A stretch of DNA of 35,217 nucleotides from Nitrincola sp. A-D6 (GCF_000764495.1 NZ_JRLB01000052.1:1-35217); one strand, 5' to 3'; shown: positions 1 through 9,828, counted from the first letter of the stretch. Translations and numbers: made by a program. The notes: generated by a model not told the origin, from the sequence alone.

Positions 1-452
1 TGTCAGTCTCAGATCTGTTTTTTCTCGCTGCCGCACTGATGCTGTCACTGCATTTCAACCTGAACAGCCGTTACGCTGTACGGATTGCGCCTCTGCCGCT
101 CACCGCCATACAGCTCAGTATGACCGGCTTGGTGGCGCTTGCCATGTCAGCCCTGTTAGAAGCTGAAGCGGTCAATCTCAACAGCTCATTACTTGGCTGG
201 TTGATTGCCAGTATTGTGATCGGTACTTGCCTGCGTTTTTTCCTGCAGGTCAAAGCTCAGGGCATGGCGAGTGCCAGCCATGCGGCGGTTATCATGACGT
301 TGGAACCGGTATGGGCCAGTCTGATTGGAATGCTGCTGTACGCGGAGCGCATGACCGGGCTACAACTGATCGGTTGCGGCCTGATCTTTAGTGCCCTGTT
401 GGTTAGTCGCTGGCGTTTTCTGTTACGTCGCCCAGCACGTAACCAGTGTTAA
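1..452 (+). CDS. EamA/DMT-family membrane transporter, C-terminal part
   Basis: The gene enters from the left edge, open in frame from position 3, and ends at a TAA at 450-452. The visible ~149 residues hold about five hydrophobic helices and look like the second EamA repeat of a drug/metabolite exporter. The stretch AAVIMTLEPVWASLIG followed by a short charged loop and a final helix is typical of the end of that repeat, and the protein closes with a basic tail (RWRFLLRRPARNQC). Members of this family export amino acids, nucleosides or other small molecules across the inner membrane; the substrate cannot be told from sequence. A new promoter-like element follows, so it is probably not cotranscribed with metN. 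Confidence 0.8.
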   Translation, partial: SVSDLFFLAAALMLSLHFNLNSRYAVRIAPLPLTAIQLSMTGLVALAMSALLEAEAVNLNSSLLGWLIASIVIGTCLRFFLQVKAQGMASASHAAVIMTLEPVWASLIGMLLYAERMTGLQLIGCGLIFSALLVSRWRFLLRRPARNQC

Positions 453-465
453 TTTTCTACGCTGC

Positions 466-496
466 TTGTTTAAAATAAAAAGCAACGTGCTATAAT
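466..496 (+). promoter_or_regulatory. Putative promoter of metNIQ
   Basis: A perfect TATAAT lies at 491-496 in the AT-rich gap before metN. The best upstream hexamer is TTGTTT at 466-471, giving a long 19-base spacer, so the -35 assignment is weak. No MetJ box (AGACGTCT repeats) is visible, so the means of methionine control is not evident. Confidence 0.45.
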
Positions 497-554
497 CGCA
501 TATCAATTTAATTTTTTATTACTTAAAGGCATACAGCCACAAGGTTAACCCTCA

Positions 555-1565
555 GTGATCCAATTTGAACGTGTGCACAAGACTTACAAAGTCAGTGGGC
601 GCGAGATTACGGCGCTGGAAACCTGCAACCTGCATATCCCGCAGGGGCAGATTTTCGGACTTATCGGCCACTCCGGAGCCGGTAAAAGTACTCTGTTGCG
701 TCTGATAAACCGTCTGGAAGAGCCCAGTGGCGGCCGTATTCTCGTAGCCAACGAAGATGTGACTGCACTGGATGCCAAGGGCCTCAGACGCTTTCGCCAA
801 GGGATGGGCATGATCTTCCAGCATTTCAATTTACTGGCATCCAAAACAGTCGCCGATAATGTTTCCATGCCATTAAAACTGGCTGGTGAGCATTCAAGTG
901 CACAGATTCGTGAACGCGTAGCGATACTGCTCAAGCGTGTCGGTCTCAGCGATCATGCACAAAAATATCCGGCGCAATTATCCGGTGGGCAAAAACAACG
1001 TGTTGGCATCGCCAGAGCCCTGGCCACAGAACCGAAAATCCTGCTGTGTGATGAAGCCACCAGCGCACTGGACCCTCAGACCACCGCTCAGGTTCTGCAA
1101 TTGCTGAACGAACTCAATCGTGAGCTGAATCTGACCATTGTACTGATCACCCATGAGATGGATGTCATTCGCCGCGTCTGTGATCAGGTCGCCGTGATGG
1201 ATGCGGGTCACATTGTAGAGCAAGGCCCGGTAGCAGACGTCTTCCTGCATCCCAAACACCCGACGACACGACGCTTTGTGTATGAAGCCGAACAGCTGGA
1301 TGAACAGGAGATGGCCACTGACTTTGCCCGGGTCGAAGGCCGGATTGTACGCCTGACCTTCCAGGGTGAAGCCACCTATGCGCCACTACTTGGCCAAATT
1401 GCACGTCAATCTGGCGTCGATTACAGCATACTAGCCGGGCGCATCGACCATATACGCGATACCCCTTACGGACAGTTAACCCTGTCACTGGTCGGGGGTG
1501 ATGCCAGTGCAGCGATCCAACAGCTGCAAGCAGCCCAGGTTACCGTTGAGGTACTGCGCACATGA
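555..1565 (+). CDS. metN: Methionine ABC transporter ATP-binding protein MetN
   Basis: This is the ATPase that powers uptake of methionine through the MetI channel at the inner membrane. The 336-residue protein has a Walker A motif GHSGAGKST at residues 38-46, the ABC signature LSGGQKQR near 142-149 and Walker B ILLCDE near 162-167. The region after about residue 255 matches the C-terminal NIL (ACT-like) regulatory domain of MetN, which binds methionine and inhibits transport when the cell is replete. The start is GTG, with AAGG about ten bases upstream. The stop overlaps the metI start in an ATGA, so translation is probably coupled. Confidence 0.95.
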   Translation: MIQFERVHKTYKVSGREITALETCNLHIPQGQIFGLIGHSGAGKSTLLRLINRLEEPSGGRILVANEDVTALDAKGLRRFRQGMGMIFQHFNLLASKTVADNVSMPLKLAGEHSSAQIRERVAILLKRVGLSDHAQKYPAQLSGGQKQRVGIARALATEPKILLCDEATSALDPQTTAQVLQLLNELNRELNLTIVLITHEMDVIRRVCDQVAVMDAGHIVEQGPVADVFLHPKHPTTRRFVYEAEQLDEQEMATDFARVEGRIVRLTFQGEATYAPLLGQIARQSGVDYSILAGRIDHIRDTPYGQLTLSLVGGDASAAIQQLQAAQVTVEVLRT

Positions 1566-2227
1566 ATCAGTTTTTTAGTAATGTAGACTGGTACGACATC
1601 TGGATGGCAACCCTGGATACCCTGCTGATGCTGGGCGGCTCCATGCTGTTTACACTGTTGCTGGGTTTGCCGCTGGGAATTCTGCTGTTTATGACCGGCC
1701 CCAAGCAGATGTTTGAGCAGAAAGGGCTGTATGCGCTGTTGTCTTTTTTCGTCAACGTCCTACGCTCCCTGCCCTTCATCATTCTACTCATAGTGATGAT
1801 TCCGTTGACGCTGATGATTACCGGTACCTCACTAGGTGTTGCAGGCGCGATTCCTCCTTTGGTGGTCGGTGCCACGCCCTTCTTCGCCAGACTGGTTGAA
1901 ACAGCGCTGCGTGAAGTGGATCGCGGCATCATTGAAGCGACTCAGGCCATGGGTGCTAATACCCGTCAGATTATTATCAACGCCCTGTTGCCCGAGGCTC
2001 GCCCCGGCATTATTGCCGCAACGACGGTAACAGCCATTACGCTGGTTTCCTACACCGCCATGGCGGGTGTTGTGGGTGCAGGCGGACTGGGTGACCTGGC
2101 GATACGTTATGGTTACCAGCGCTTCCAGACCGATGTTATGGTCGTGACGGTGGTGCTGTTATTGATACTGGTACAGATCTTACAAATGCTTGGAGATCGT
2201 CTGGTTGTTCATTATTCACGCAAGTGA
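1562..2227 (+). CDS. metI: Methionine ABC transporter permease MetI
   Basis: This is the membrane channel subunit of the MetNIQ importer. The 221 residues form about five transmembrane helices with the EAA-type coupling loop [20 protein letters not shown] near residues 120-140, the site that docks on MetN. The length matches the usual ~217 residues. It overlaps metN by four bases and its stop falls just before the metQ ribosome binding site, consistent with a single metNIQ transcript. Confidence 0.95.
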   Translation: MNQFFSNVDWYDIWMATLDTLLMLGGSMLFTLLLGLPLGILLFMTGPKQMFEQKGLYALLSFFVNVLRSLPFIILLIVMIPLTLMITGTSLGVAGAIPPLVVGATPFFARLVETALREVDRGIIEATQAMGANTRQIIINALLPEARPGIIAATTVTAITLVSYTAMAGVVGAGGLGDLAIRYGYQRFQTDVMVVTVVLLLILVQILQMLGDRLVVHYSRK

Positions 2228-2256
2228 ATGCATTTTATTACCAATGGAGAGAAACA

Positions 2257-3027
2257 ATGAAAAAACTGTTTGTAGCCTTTGCTGCACTGGCGGCTTTCTC
2301 AGTACAGGCCGAAACCCTGAGTGTTGCGGCTACGGCTGTGCCCCATGCTGAAATTCTGGAATTCGTAAAACCGGGTCTCGCTGAACAGGGCGTAGATCTG
2401 CAGATTAGTGTTTTCACTGACTATGTGCAGCCCAATGTACAAGTGTCAGAAAAGCGCATTGATGCTAATTTTTTCCAGCATCAGCCCTACCTGGATGAGT
2501 TTAATGCCTCTCGCGGCACAGAGCTGGTAACCGTAGCAGGTATCCATGTTGAACCCTTTGGTGCCTACTCAGCCAAGCACACTCAGCTTGATGAACTGCC
2601 ACGCCGTGCAGAAGTTGCCATTCCCAACGATGCTACCAATGGCGGTCGCGCCCTGCTACTGCTGCAAACGGCAGGTCTGATCACGCTAAAACCTGAAGCC
2701 GGTATCACCGCAACACCACGTGATATTGCCGACAACCCGCTGCAGTTGCGTATTCGTGAAATTGAAGCTGCTACTTTGCCACGCGTAATGAACCAGGTGG
2801 ATCTGGCGTTGATCAACACCAACTATGCATTGGAAGCTGGCTTGTCACCGCAAGACGATGCACTGGTAATTGAAGGCAGTGAGTCACCTTATGTCAACAT
2901 TCTGGTGACGCATGCAGACAGTACTGAAAATGCTGCCTTACAGGCGCTGATTGAGGCGCTTAAAACGGATGCTGTGCGTGAGTTTATCCTTGAGAAATAT
3001 GAAGGCGCTGTCGTACCGGCCTTCTAA
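2257..3027 (+). CDS. metQ: Methionine-binding periplasmic protein MetQ (NlpA family)
   Basis: The solute-binding protein hands methionine to MetI. The ATG at 2257 is chosen over an in-frame GTG at 2224 because GGAGAG lies just upstream and because the protein then begins with a clean signal peptide (MKKLFVAFAALAAFSVQA, cut before ETLSV). The mature part shows NlpA/MetQ features such as QPNVQVSEKRIDANFFQHQP and the SPYVNILVTH strand near the C terminus. It has no lipobox cysteine, so it appears to be a soluble periplasmic protein rather than the lipoprotein seen in enterobacteria. The length is 256 residues. Confidence 0.93.
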   Translation: MKKLFVAFAALAAFSVQAETLSVAATAVPHAEILEFVKPGLAEQGVDLQISVFTDYVQPNVQVSEKRIDANFFQHQPYLDEFNASRGTELVTVAGIHVEPFGAYSAKHTQLDELPRRAEVAIPNDATNGGRALLLLQTAGLITLKPEAGITATPRDIADNPLQLRIREIEAATLPRVMNQVDLALINTNYALEAGLSPQDDALVIEGSESPYVNILVTHADSTENAALQALIEALKTDAVREFILEKYEGAVVPAF

Positions 3028-3045
3028 ATAGTCGCTAAAGACTCA

Positions 3046-3069
3046 GGCATCTATTAGATGCCCTTTTTT
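3046..3069 (+). terminator. Rho-independent terminator of metNIQ
   Basis: A perfect seven-base-pair stem, GGCATCT (3046-3052) with AGATGCC (3056-3062) around an ATT loop, is followed by a T run at 3064-3069. It sits 19 bases after the metQ stop and before the convergent quinone oxidoreductase gene. Confidence 0.9.
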
Positions 3070-3079
3070 GTATACAAGG

Positions 3080-4057
3080 CTAGGGGATCAAAATGGTTGA
3101 ACCCGTGGTCTTGCGGCTTTGCAAAGCATCCTGCGCTTTGCCTACATCCGCCAGCGCATAACGATTGGCAATGTCTATGTGAATTTTGCCACTACCGATC
3201 ATGCCGAAGAAATCGTCACACATCATCTCCAGTCGCTCACGGGTATCGGCATAGCCGTTCAGGCTTGGCCGGGTTACAAACAACGCGCCCTTTTGGTTCA
3301 GAATAGCCAGGTTAACCCCATCCACCGGTCCGGATGAGTTGCCGAAGCTGACCATCAAAGAGCGTGGTTTGAGGCAATCCAGCGAAGTGATCCAGGTATC
3401 CTTACCCACTGAGTCATAGACAACGTCACACATGGCCCCCTGAGTCAGCTCACGCACCCCTTCCACCACCGACTCTTCGGAATAATTGATCGTCGCCCAG
3501 GCGCCATTCTGCGTCGCCAGCGCGGCTTTTTCTGCCGAGCTGACCGTGCCGATCAGTTTAACTCCCAGTGCACGGGCCCATTGGCAGGCAATCGACCCCA
3601 CGCCACCCGCTGCCGCATGAAACAGAATCGTTTCACCACCTTGCAGTGCACGCGTCTGACGCAACAGATACTGCACCGTCAGACCCTTGAGCATACTTGC
3701 TGCCGCAGTTTCGAAATCGATAAAGTCCGGTAACCGGATAACCTTATCAGCTGGCAAGGTGTGTTGCTGAGCATAGGCACCCAAGGGCCCTTGTGCATAG
3801 GCGACCCGATCCCCTTCTTTCAGATAAGTCACGCCCTCGCCCACAGCCTCTACATAGCCTGCCCCTTCAGTACCCAGCCCGGAAGGCATGGATGGAGCCG
3901 GATACAAGCCGGTCCGGAAGTAGATATCGATAAAATTCAGGCCAATCGCCTGGTTGCGAACCCGCACCTCACCCGGCCCCGGATCGCGTGCGACAACATC
4001 CACTAACGCCAGTACGCTGGAATCACCGGTTTGGGAAAACTGGATACGCTGACTCAT
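3080..4057 (-). CDS. qorA: NADPH:quinone oxidoreductase (MDR family, QorA type)
   Basis: This zinc-independent medium-chain dehydrogenase reduces quinones with NADPH in the cytosol. The 325-residue length is close to E. coli QOR (327). Family features are the N-terminal NQAIGLNFIDIYFRTGLYP segment, which lacks zinc ligands, the Rossmann glycine motif AAAGGVG at residues 148-154 and the closing RKTTGSTILIP. It is convergent with metQ and lies downstream of msrAB on the same strand, separated from it by a terminator, so it is probably transcribed on its own. Confidence 0.9.
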   Translation of the reverse strand: MSQRIQFSQTGDSSVLALVDVVARDPGPGEVRVRNQAIGLNFIDIYFRTGLYPAPSMPSGLGTEGAGYVEAVGEGVTYLKEGDRVAYAQGPLGAYAQQHTLPADKVIRLPDFIDFETAAASMLKGLTVQYLLRQTRALQGGETILFHAAAGGVGSIACQWARALGVKLIGTVSSAEKAALATQNGAWATINYSEESVVEGVRELTQGAMCDVVYDSVGKDTWITSLDCLKPRSLMVSFGNSSGPVDGVNLAILNQKGALFVTRPSLNGYADTRERLEMMCDDFFGMIGSGKIHIDIANRYALADVGKAQDALQSRKTTGSTILIP

Positions 4058-4087
4058 GATTACTCTCCGTTGTTATATTCAGACATG

Positions 4088-4112
4088 AAAAAGGCCAGTT
4101 ATACTGACCTTT
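4088..4112 (-). terminator. Rho-independent terminator downstream of msrAB
   Basis: Read on the minus strand, AAAGGTCAG and CTGGCCTTT form a nine-pair stem with one G-U pair around a five-base loop, and the T run continues past the stem (the A run at 4088-4092 on the plus strand). It separates msrAB from qorA. Confidence 0.75.
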
Positions 4113-4164
4113 CAGGATTTAAATTCAGTGGGGAGTCTCCCTCCAATCGATCAGGTAGTAATCC

Positions 4165-5319
4165 TTATTCTACCTCACTAATCAAGGCACCGTAGCCCTG
4201 CGCCTCCATCTCTTCCAGTGGAATAAACCTCATCGCCGCCGAGTTCATACAGTAACGCAGGCCAGTAGGAGCCGGACCATCACTGAATACATGTCCCAGG
4301 TGCGAGTCGGCGAAGCGACTGCGGATTTCAGTGCGTACAGTGAAAAAGCTTCTATCCTCTTTCTCCACTACCCAATCCGATTTAATCGGTTGAGTGAAAC
4401 TGGGCCAGCCGGTACCTGAGTCGTACTTGTCACGGGATGAAAACAATGGCTCGCCGGATACGATATCCACATAGATACCTGGGCGTTTTTCATCATTGTA
4501 TTCATTGCTGAAAGCGCGCTCAGTACCATCTTCTTGAGTGACATAATACTGCTTCTCAGTCAGTTGAGCTTTGAGTTCATTGTCACTTGGTTTCTCAAAT
4601 GTATCGGGACTGAATCCAGGAACACCTGGATCAGTCTGCCCGGCTGTATTGCTGTTTTGCGGACGGTACTGGGAATAATCCACTTCCATAGCATCGCCCC
4701 AGACAGATTCAATAAACTGATAGCGCCCTGAGTTAAAGGTATAATACTTGTAACGCAGTGGATTCTTGTCGTAGTAATCCTGGTGGTAGTCTTCGGCATC
4801 GTAGAAGGTTTTGAAAGAAACAATTTCGATCACCACCGGATCATCATAGCGGCCAGATGCTTCCAGTTCAGCAACGGAGGCTTCGGCCGCCAGTTTCTCT
4901 GCTTCGTTATGATAAAAAACCGCCGGACGATATTGCTTACCACGGTCTACGTACTGACCGTCTGCATCCGTCGGGTTAGCCGTGCGCCACAGAGCCTGCA
5001 ACAGACCTTCGTAAGTGATCGCCTGTGGATCGTAATAGACCTGTACGGCTTCAGTATGGCCAGTCATTCCACCGGCGACCTGCTGATAGTTCGGATTGAC
5101 TTCATCACCACCGCTGTAACCGGATACCGCCTCTACCACACCCGGCACTTTTTCAAAGGCTTCTTCCACGCACCAGAAACAACCACCGGCGAAAGTAGCA
5201 ACAGCCAGATCAGGATCGTCTGGAGCGTATTTCGAATCCATATCGCTGGATGCACTCAGTTGGAATCCCGCCAGCACTATGGCAGCCGTTGTGAACATCA
5301 ATAACAGATAGCGTTTCAT
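4165..5319 (-). CDS. msrAB: Exported fused methionine sulfoxide reductase MsrA-MsrB
   Basis: The protein repairs oxidised methionine in both stereochemical forms: MsrA reduces the S form and MsrB the R form. The 384 residues begin with a hydrophobic export signal (about 1-24, no lipobox cysteine). The MsrA domain follows, with GCFWC at 46-50 (catalytic Cys47), and then the MsrB domain with its catalytic cysteine in [11 protein letters not shown] (Cys357). The two CxxC pairs that bind zinc in many MsrB proteins are absent, which makes this the zinc-free type. Export implies repair of periplasmic proteins. The ribosome binding site is AGGTTAAGG upstream of ATG. There is no thioredoxin-like domain, so electrons must come from another protein. 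Confidence 0.93.
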   Translation of the reverse strand: MKRYLLLMFTTAAIVLAGFQLSASSDMDSKYAPDDPDLAVATFAGGCFWCVEEAFEKVPGVVEAVSGYSGGDEVNPNYQQVAGGMTGHTEAVQVYYDPQAITYEGLLQALWRTANPTDADGQYVDRGKQYRPAVFYHNEAEKLAAEASVAELEASGRYDDPVVIEIVSFKTFYDAEDYHQDYYDKNPLRYKYYTFNSGRYQFIESVWGDAMEVDYSQYRPQNSNTAGQTDPGVPGFSPDTFEKPSDNELKAQLTEKQYYVTQEDGTERAFSNEYNDEKRPGIYVDIVSGEPLFSSRDKYDSGTGWPSFTQPIKSDWVVEKEDRSFFTVRTEIRSRFADSHLGHVFSDGPAPTGLRYCMNSAAMRFIPLEEMEAQGYGALISEVE

Positions 5320-5413
5320 AACCTTAACCTCTTGTCCTGTGAATACTTTACTCAGTTTGACTGCTATTAATCACAGGCCGTTCTCCGATTTATTACTTTT
5401 TTATAACGATGGA

Positions 5414-6885
5414 TCATTCAGGCACGTATACCGGTAAGCCTATACTGAAGGATGCCCCCCAGTGGCGCGATTTTCAACACGGATTTCTCCGCCCTGAATC
5501 ACCATGATTCGGCGGGCTATGGCCAGTCCGAGCCCGGCATGTCCGGCTCCAGAGGCATCCCCCGATAGAAGGTTCAAAGATATGCGGCAGATCCTGCTCT
5601 GGTATACCTGGGCCAGTGTCGCGCACACATACCTCTGGTACGCCGCTCTCCTGACTAAGGATCACTTCTATACACCCGCCTGCGGGACTGTATGCTATGG
5701 CATTTCCGATCAGGTTATCCAGCACACGTTCGGTCATGGCCAGATCTGCGTAGACTGTAGGCAAATCCGGGTCACCGCTCAGAGTGAGCTGCAGTTGATT
5801 CTCTTGAGCGGCCTGGCCGTGCTTCTGCACCACATCGTGCACCAGTTCGGCGAGCGGAAACGCCTCAGGCACAGGTTGTTTCTCCCGGGCTTCAAGAGCG
5901 GCCAACTCGAACAGCTCATCTACCAGGCGGCTTAAACGCCGACCTTCTTTAAGGGCGATATCCAGGAAGCGGTCCTGCTCTTGCTCACTAAGACGATCAC
6001 GTCGCAATTTCAGGCTTTCGATATAACCTGCATGGATGCCAAGGGGGTACGCAGATCATGGGACACCTGAGCTACCAACTGACGCCGCTGAGCATCTTTT
6101 TCTGTTAATTGCTCGATCTGAGTGGCAATCCGCTGAGCCATATCATCAAAGGTCACACCCAGATAGTCTATTTCGTCACGTATCTCTGGACGTTTATCGC
6201 GCCAGGTGACCGGTGGTTTCTGGGTCATATCGCTGTTTTCGAACGCCTCTACCAACTGGGTCAGGTCTGTCAGACGGCGGGTCAGCAAACGAAAAATGGC
6301 CAACCCCGCCACCATCACTACAGCCAGGCTAATCAACAACGCCCAAACACTTAACTCCAGCATCTGGCCACTCCGGGCCAGGGTTTCGGCGGCATCGTAT
6401 TCTTCACCCCGCAGTACCACATACAGATAGCCATCCGGGTTCTCTACTGAGGGCACGGGTGTTACGGAAAATATTTTCTGTCGGTCATGGCTGCGCGGAT
6501 CATCGCCAAGCACAGGATAAAGGTCCATATCCTCCATCAGCCGATGAAGCGGTTCCAGTGAGACCTGCTTACGTTTAATCTTTTCCGGATCAGCCGAGTA
6601 AGAAAGAATACTGCCATCCAGGTCCAGCAGATATATTTCGATGCTGGGATTGATGGTCATGTAGAGGGCAAACAGCTCTTCCAGCGCGCTGCGATCCAGT
6701 TGCCCCTCACTGACCAGATTTCTGTCTGATACCAGGTTCTGTGCCAGATCTCTGTGCAACGCCTGATTTACTGACGCACTGTATTCGCGTAACGAATAGA
6801 GGCTGATAAAGGTATACAGCAGGCCAACGGCCAGTAACAATAAAAACAACCCCAGAGCCAGCCGGGTGTAGAGTGTTTTCAACAT
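5414..6885 (-). pseudogene. Sensor histidine kinase, interrupted by four apparent single-base losses
   Basis: This is the membrane sensor of a two-component system. The intact N-terminal part has a transmembrane helix at about residues 8-30, a periplasmic loop, a second helix, a HAMP linker and the start of the HisKA domain with phospho-acceptor His276 in SHDLRTPLASMQ. The frame then breaks. Adding one base at each of four runs (CC at 6027-6028, AA at 5569-5570, CCCCC at 5559-5563, CCCCCC at 5455-5460, plus-strand letters) restores a 491-residue kinase. It then has an N box (NLIGNAIAYSP), G1 (RDTGPGIP), F box (IFEPFYRG) and G2 (GHAGLGLAI), and ends at a stop at 5414-5416. The pattern fits sequencing error better than decay. 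The gene starts 3 bases after the regulator stop, so the two form an operon. Confidence 0.85.
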
Positions 6886-6888
6886 GTG

Positions 6889-7590
6889 TTATTCCCGAAA
6901 GCGATAGCCCACCCCCCAGACAGTCTGGATAAACTCTGGCTGAGCCGGATGGGTTTCAATCTTGCCTCGCAAGCGATTGATGTGGGTATTGACGGTATGC
7001 TCATAGCCTTCATGGTTATAACCCCAGACACTATCCAGCAGCTGTACACGACTGAATACCCGACCCGGATGGCTGGCAAAATGCCACAGCAAGTCGAACT
7101 CTCGTGCCGTGAGCTCCACCTCCTGATCCCTTACAAACACCCGCCGGCGTACCGGATCAATACGCAGTGCATCAACCATCAACTCGTCACCGCTGATTTC
7201 TACCGCTGGCGCAGAGGCCATGGCATCCACCCGCCGGAACAGCGCTTTCACCCTCGCCGCAAGCTCGGCCACGCTGAAGGGCTTGGTGAGGTAATCATCC
7301 GCCCCCATTTCCAGACCCAGGACCCGATCCAGCTCAGAGCTTTTAGCTGTCAGCATCAGTACCGGTACATAGCCTGCGCCGGAACGTATTTCACGACACA
7401 CCGACAAGCCATCCAGTCCGGGCAACATCAGATCAAGAATCACGAGATCAATATCACCTTCACGAAACCGCTCAAGACCGGTATCCCCCCGCTCACAAAG
7501 AATGGGGTTCATGCCAAGTTCGGCTACGTGCATACGCACCAGCTCACCAATGCCCGGGTTATCTTCAACTATCAGTACATTTCGAGTCAT
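6889..7590 (-). CDS. OmpR/PhoB-family response regulator
   Basis: This is the cytosolic partner of the adjoining histidine kinase. The 233-residue protein has a receiver domain with the acidic pair in VEDN, phospho-acceptor Asp53 (LVILDLMLPG) and Lys103 (LTKPF). A winged-helix DNA-binding domain follows, ending in the usual HTVNTHINRLRGKIE and GVGYRF motifs. It precedes the kinase by three bases on the same strand. The overall resemblance is to general OmpR-family regulators; no specific signal or regulon can be assigned from this window. Confidence 0.93.
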   Translation of the reverse strand: MTRNVLIVEDNPGIGELVRMHVAELGMNPILCERGDTGLERFREGDIDLVILDLMLPGLDGLSVCREIRSGAGYVPVLMLTAKSSELDRVLGLEMGADDYLTKPFSVAELAARVKALFRRVDAMASAPAVEISGDELMVDALRIDPVRRRVFVRDQEVELTAREFDLLWHFASHPGRVFSRVQLLDSVWGYNHEGYEHTVNTHINRLRGKIETHPAQPEFIQTVWGVGYRFRE

Positions 7591-7791
7591 AGCATCCTGG
7601 TAGTGAACTTATTCATACTAAATTTCTCCCTAAGGATTCCAACCAGCCAATCTGGCAGGCTGCAACCCCATCATCGCTCTGGAGCATCACAGGAGAGTCA
7701 CGCCGTATTTAACAGTGTATCGCGGAAAGATAACAAATGTATCACAGACGATTAGAATTGCAGCGACAGCTTTCTACACACCTTGTCACTA

Positions 7792-8244
7792 TTAATGAAC
7801 CCTGGCTGTCATGGGTAAATGTTCAACCCAAGTTCGCTCCGGCGCAGTAAGCGGATGCTGTTTATTTTCAAAATGTCGCAACCCCTCTCGTCTCAACCGA
7901 CCACTTTCCTGAATTAATGTCAGGGCTGTGCTAGGTGGCACGCACAAAGCTTCTGAGGCCTGCTTGAAACGTGTCTGATAGGTTTCTAGAATTGATAAAC
8001 AGCGTGTCCAACGTTCCTGTCGTGCATAAAGGTCCGCCAGGTTCTGCACACTAATCGACAGGCAAATGACTTCCGTCATCCCTGATTTTTCATGTGTGTT
8101 TTGTACGTCATCTTGTGACTCGAGTACCTGCTGCATCAACTGAATTGAACGTTTGTAAAGTGTTTCAGCAACCGCATTACACTGCTTGCCAAATGCCTCA
8201 TTCGCTTGTCGTGTCAGGTATTTCCATTGCTCAATTGCATTCAT
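7792..8244 (-). CDS. Hypothetical helical (TPR-like) protein
   Basis: I do not recognise this 150-residue protein with certainty. It is almost entirely helical, with paired helices such as ANEAFGKQCNAVAETLYKRS and SVQNLADLYARQERWTRCLS that resemble tetratricopeptide repeats, and it has no signal peptide or membrane segment. It may belong to the DUF2753-like group of small TPR-like proteins. It is transcribed divergently from sodA across a 105-base gap holding a Fur-like palindrome, so the two could share iron or oxidative-stress control. AGGAGC lies a few bases before its ATG. Confidence 0.6.
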   Translation of the reverse strand: MNAIEQWKYLTRQANEAFGKQCNAVAETLYKRSIQLMQQVLESQDDVQNTHEKSGMTEVICLSISVQNLADLYARQERWTRCLSILETYQTRFKQASEALCVPPSTALTLIQESGRLRREGLRHFENKQHPLTAPERTWVEHLPMTARVH

Positions 8245-8291
8245 CGGAAGGGCTCCTTAATCCTCTAGGGTAACTTTCATACCTATACTAG

Positions 8292-8335
8292 TTGCTTTTT
8301 TATTGAATGCAAATAATAATAATTCTTATTATTAT
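8292..8335 (+). promoter_or_regulatory. sodA promoter with Fur-box-like palindrome
   Basis: TTGCTT at 8292-8297 and AATAAT at 8315-8320, 17 bases apart, form a plausible promoter. Overlapping the -10 is a perfect inverted repeat, ATAATAATAA (8313-8322) and TTATTATTAT (8326-8335) around TTC. Its repeated ATAAT hexamers resemble a Fur box. Fur repression of manganese SOD is established in E. coli and Pseudomonas, so iron repression is likely here by inference. Confidence 0.6.
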
Positions 8336-8349
8336 AAAAGGAGAGCGAT

Positions 8350-8964
8350 ATGACATATACCCTTCCACCCCTGCCTTATGGCTATGCTGATCTTGAACCG
8401 CACATAGATACCATGACCATGGAAATTCACCACACTCGCCATCATCAGACTTACGTTAATGGGCTGAATGCGGCTGTGGAAAATACAGATTACGCACAAG
8501 ATACACTGGAGGAACTACTGCGTAAGTGCAACACCCTGCCTGAAGCTATTCAGAATGCTGTGCGTAACCATGGCGGCGGACATGCCAATCACAGCTTATT
8601 CTGGCAAGTCATGTCACCTCAAGGTGGTGGAACGCCAACAGACGGTTTACTAACAGCGATCAATGCTGCCTTTGGTAGCTATGACCAGTTTAAACAACGC
8701 TTCATCGATGCGGCCGTGAAGCGCTTTGGCAGTGGCTGGGCCTGGTTGGTGGTGAACCCGGAAACCAGTCAACTCGAAGTGACCAGCAGCGCCAATCAGG
8801 ATAGCCCCTTAATGGACCATTTGATCCCCATTCTGGGATTGGATGTCTGGGAACATGCCTACTATCTGAAATACCAGAACAAACGCCCAGAGTATATTGC
8901 GGCGTTCTTTAATGTGGTGAATTGGCAGCAGGTTGAACAATTTTACCAAGACGCTATTGGATAA
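8350..8964 (+). CDS. sodA: Superoxide dismutase, manganese type
   Basis: The enzyme converts superoxide to oxygen and peroxide in the cytosol. The 204 residues carry the four metal ligands at His27, His81, Asp165 and His169 (DVWEHAYY). The motif [11 protein letters not shown] with Gly77, and Gln150 in NQDSP, mark the manganese rather than the iron type, in which the active-site glutamine sits near residue 69. A strong ribosome binding site, AAGGAGAG, lies before the ATG at 8350. Confidence 0.93.
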   Translation: MTYTLPPLPYGYADLEPHIDTMTMEIHHTRHHQTYVNGLNAAVENTDYAQDTLEELLRKCNTLPEAIQNAVRNHGGGHANHSLFWQVMSPQGGGTPTDGLLTAINAAFGSYDQFKQRFIDAAVKRFGSGWAWLVVNPETSQLEVTSSANQDSPLMDHLIPILGLDVWEHAYYLKYQNKRPEYIAAFFNVVNWQQVEQFYQDAIG

Positions 8965-8985
8965 GCGGGTTAAAGCTAGCGAGTG

Positions 8986-9828
8986 TCATCCTTCGGACTG
9001 CTGTTTTTCATGTAAGAGCAGCGCACGCTTGCGCTCAACGCCCCATCGATAGCCGCTTACATTGCCATCACTGCGTACCACGCGATGACAAGGTATGACG
9101 ACCGCAAGTTTATTGGCGGCACAGGCTTGTGCGACAGCACGCACGGCTTTTGGAGAGCCGATCTGGCAGGCTATATCCGTATAGCTTACGGTGCTGCCGG
9201 GTGGGACTGAACGCAGCGCATTCCAGACACGTTCCTGGAATGCGCTGCCCTGAATGTCCAGAGGGAGTTCAATTGCACTGCTGGGTGCTTCTACAAAAGC
9301 AATAACTGACTCAATTATAGCTGTGAGTTCTATGCCCCCCTCTTGCAAAAGTGCTTTGCGGAAACGCGCTTGTACCAGCGCAGGTAAGCTGTCTGGATTG
9401 TCGCCAAACTCGATGGCACAAATGCCGCGGTCGGTTACGGCCACGATGATCCAGCCAAGAAAACACGGCGCCAGTGCATAACGAATCGTTAATCCTTCTG
9501 CTGCTTTGCGATAGTCAGACGGTGTCATAGCCAGACGATCCCGGGTTTTGTCGTAAGCACGGCTACTCGAACTGAAGCCTGCATCGTAGATTGCCGCCGT
9601 GACAGATTCTTCGCTATGCAGGCTATCCCGAAAACGCAGTGTCTGTTGCCGGGTAGCATATTGTTTCGGGGTCACCCCAACGATCTTCTTGAACAATCGA
9701 TGAAAGTACCAGGGGCTCAAGCCGGCTTCTGCAGCAAGCTGGTCCAACGCTTGGCGGGTCTCAGCCTGTTCAATATGACGGCACGCTTGAACGATAAGTG
9801 CCACCGATGCCTTAGTGTTATTTGTCAT
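8986..9828 (-). CDS. Ada-like AraC regulator fused to O6-methylguanine-DNA methyltransferase
   Basis: The protein combines an AraC-type DNA-binding domain (about residues 10-110, with LSPWYFHRLFKKIVGVTPKQY) and a suicide methyltransferase that removes methyl groups from O6-methylguanine. The acceptor is Cys247 in PCHRVVR, followed by the usual GYRWGVERKRALL. The 280-residue chain lacks the N-terminal zinc-cysteine domain of E. coli Ada that repairs phosphotriesters and switches Ada into an activator. It may therefore act mainly in repair, or regulate in another way. A separate DNA repair gene was not seen nearby. Confidence 0.88.
   Translation of the reverse strand: MTNNTKASVALIVQACRHIEQAETRQALDQLAAEAGLSPWYFHRLFKKIVGVTPKQYATRQQTLRFRDSLHSEESVTAAIYDAGFSSSSRAYDKTRDRLAMTPSDYRKAAEGLTIRYALAPCFLGWIIVAVTDRGICAIEFGDNPDSLPALVQARFRKALLQEGGIELTAIIESVIAFVEAPSSAIELPLDIQGSAFQERVWNALRSVPPGSTVSYTDIACQIGSPKAVRAVAQACAANKLAVVIPCHRVVRSDGNVSGYRWGVERKRALLLHEKQQSEG

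Noticed and set aside
3058..3337. Small plus-strand open frames within qorA
   Set aside because: They are antisense to a well-conserved enzyme and lie after the metNIQ terminator.
5414..6885. Programmed frameshifting in the histidine kinase
   Set aside because: Four separate one-base shifts, each in a different run and matched by similar losses in unrelated genes, are not explained by recoding signals.
6886..7755. A 289-codon plus-strand open frame
   Set aside because: It lies antisense to the clear OmpR-family regulator and its translation is rich in His, Gln and Pro without family features.
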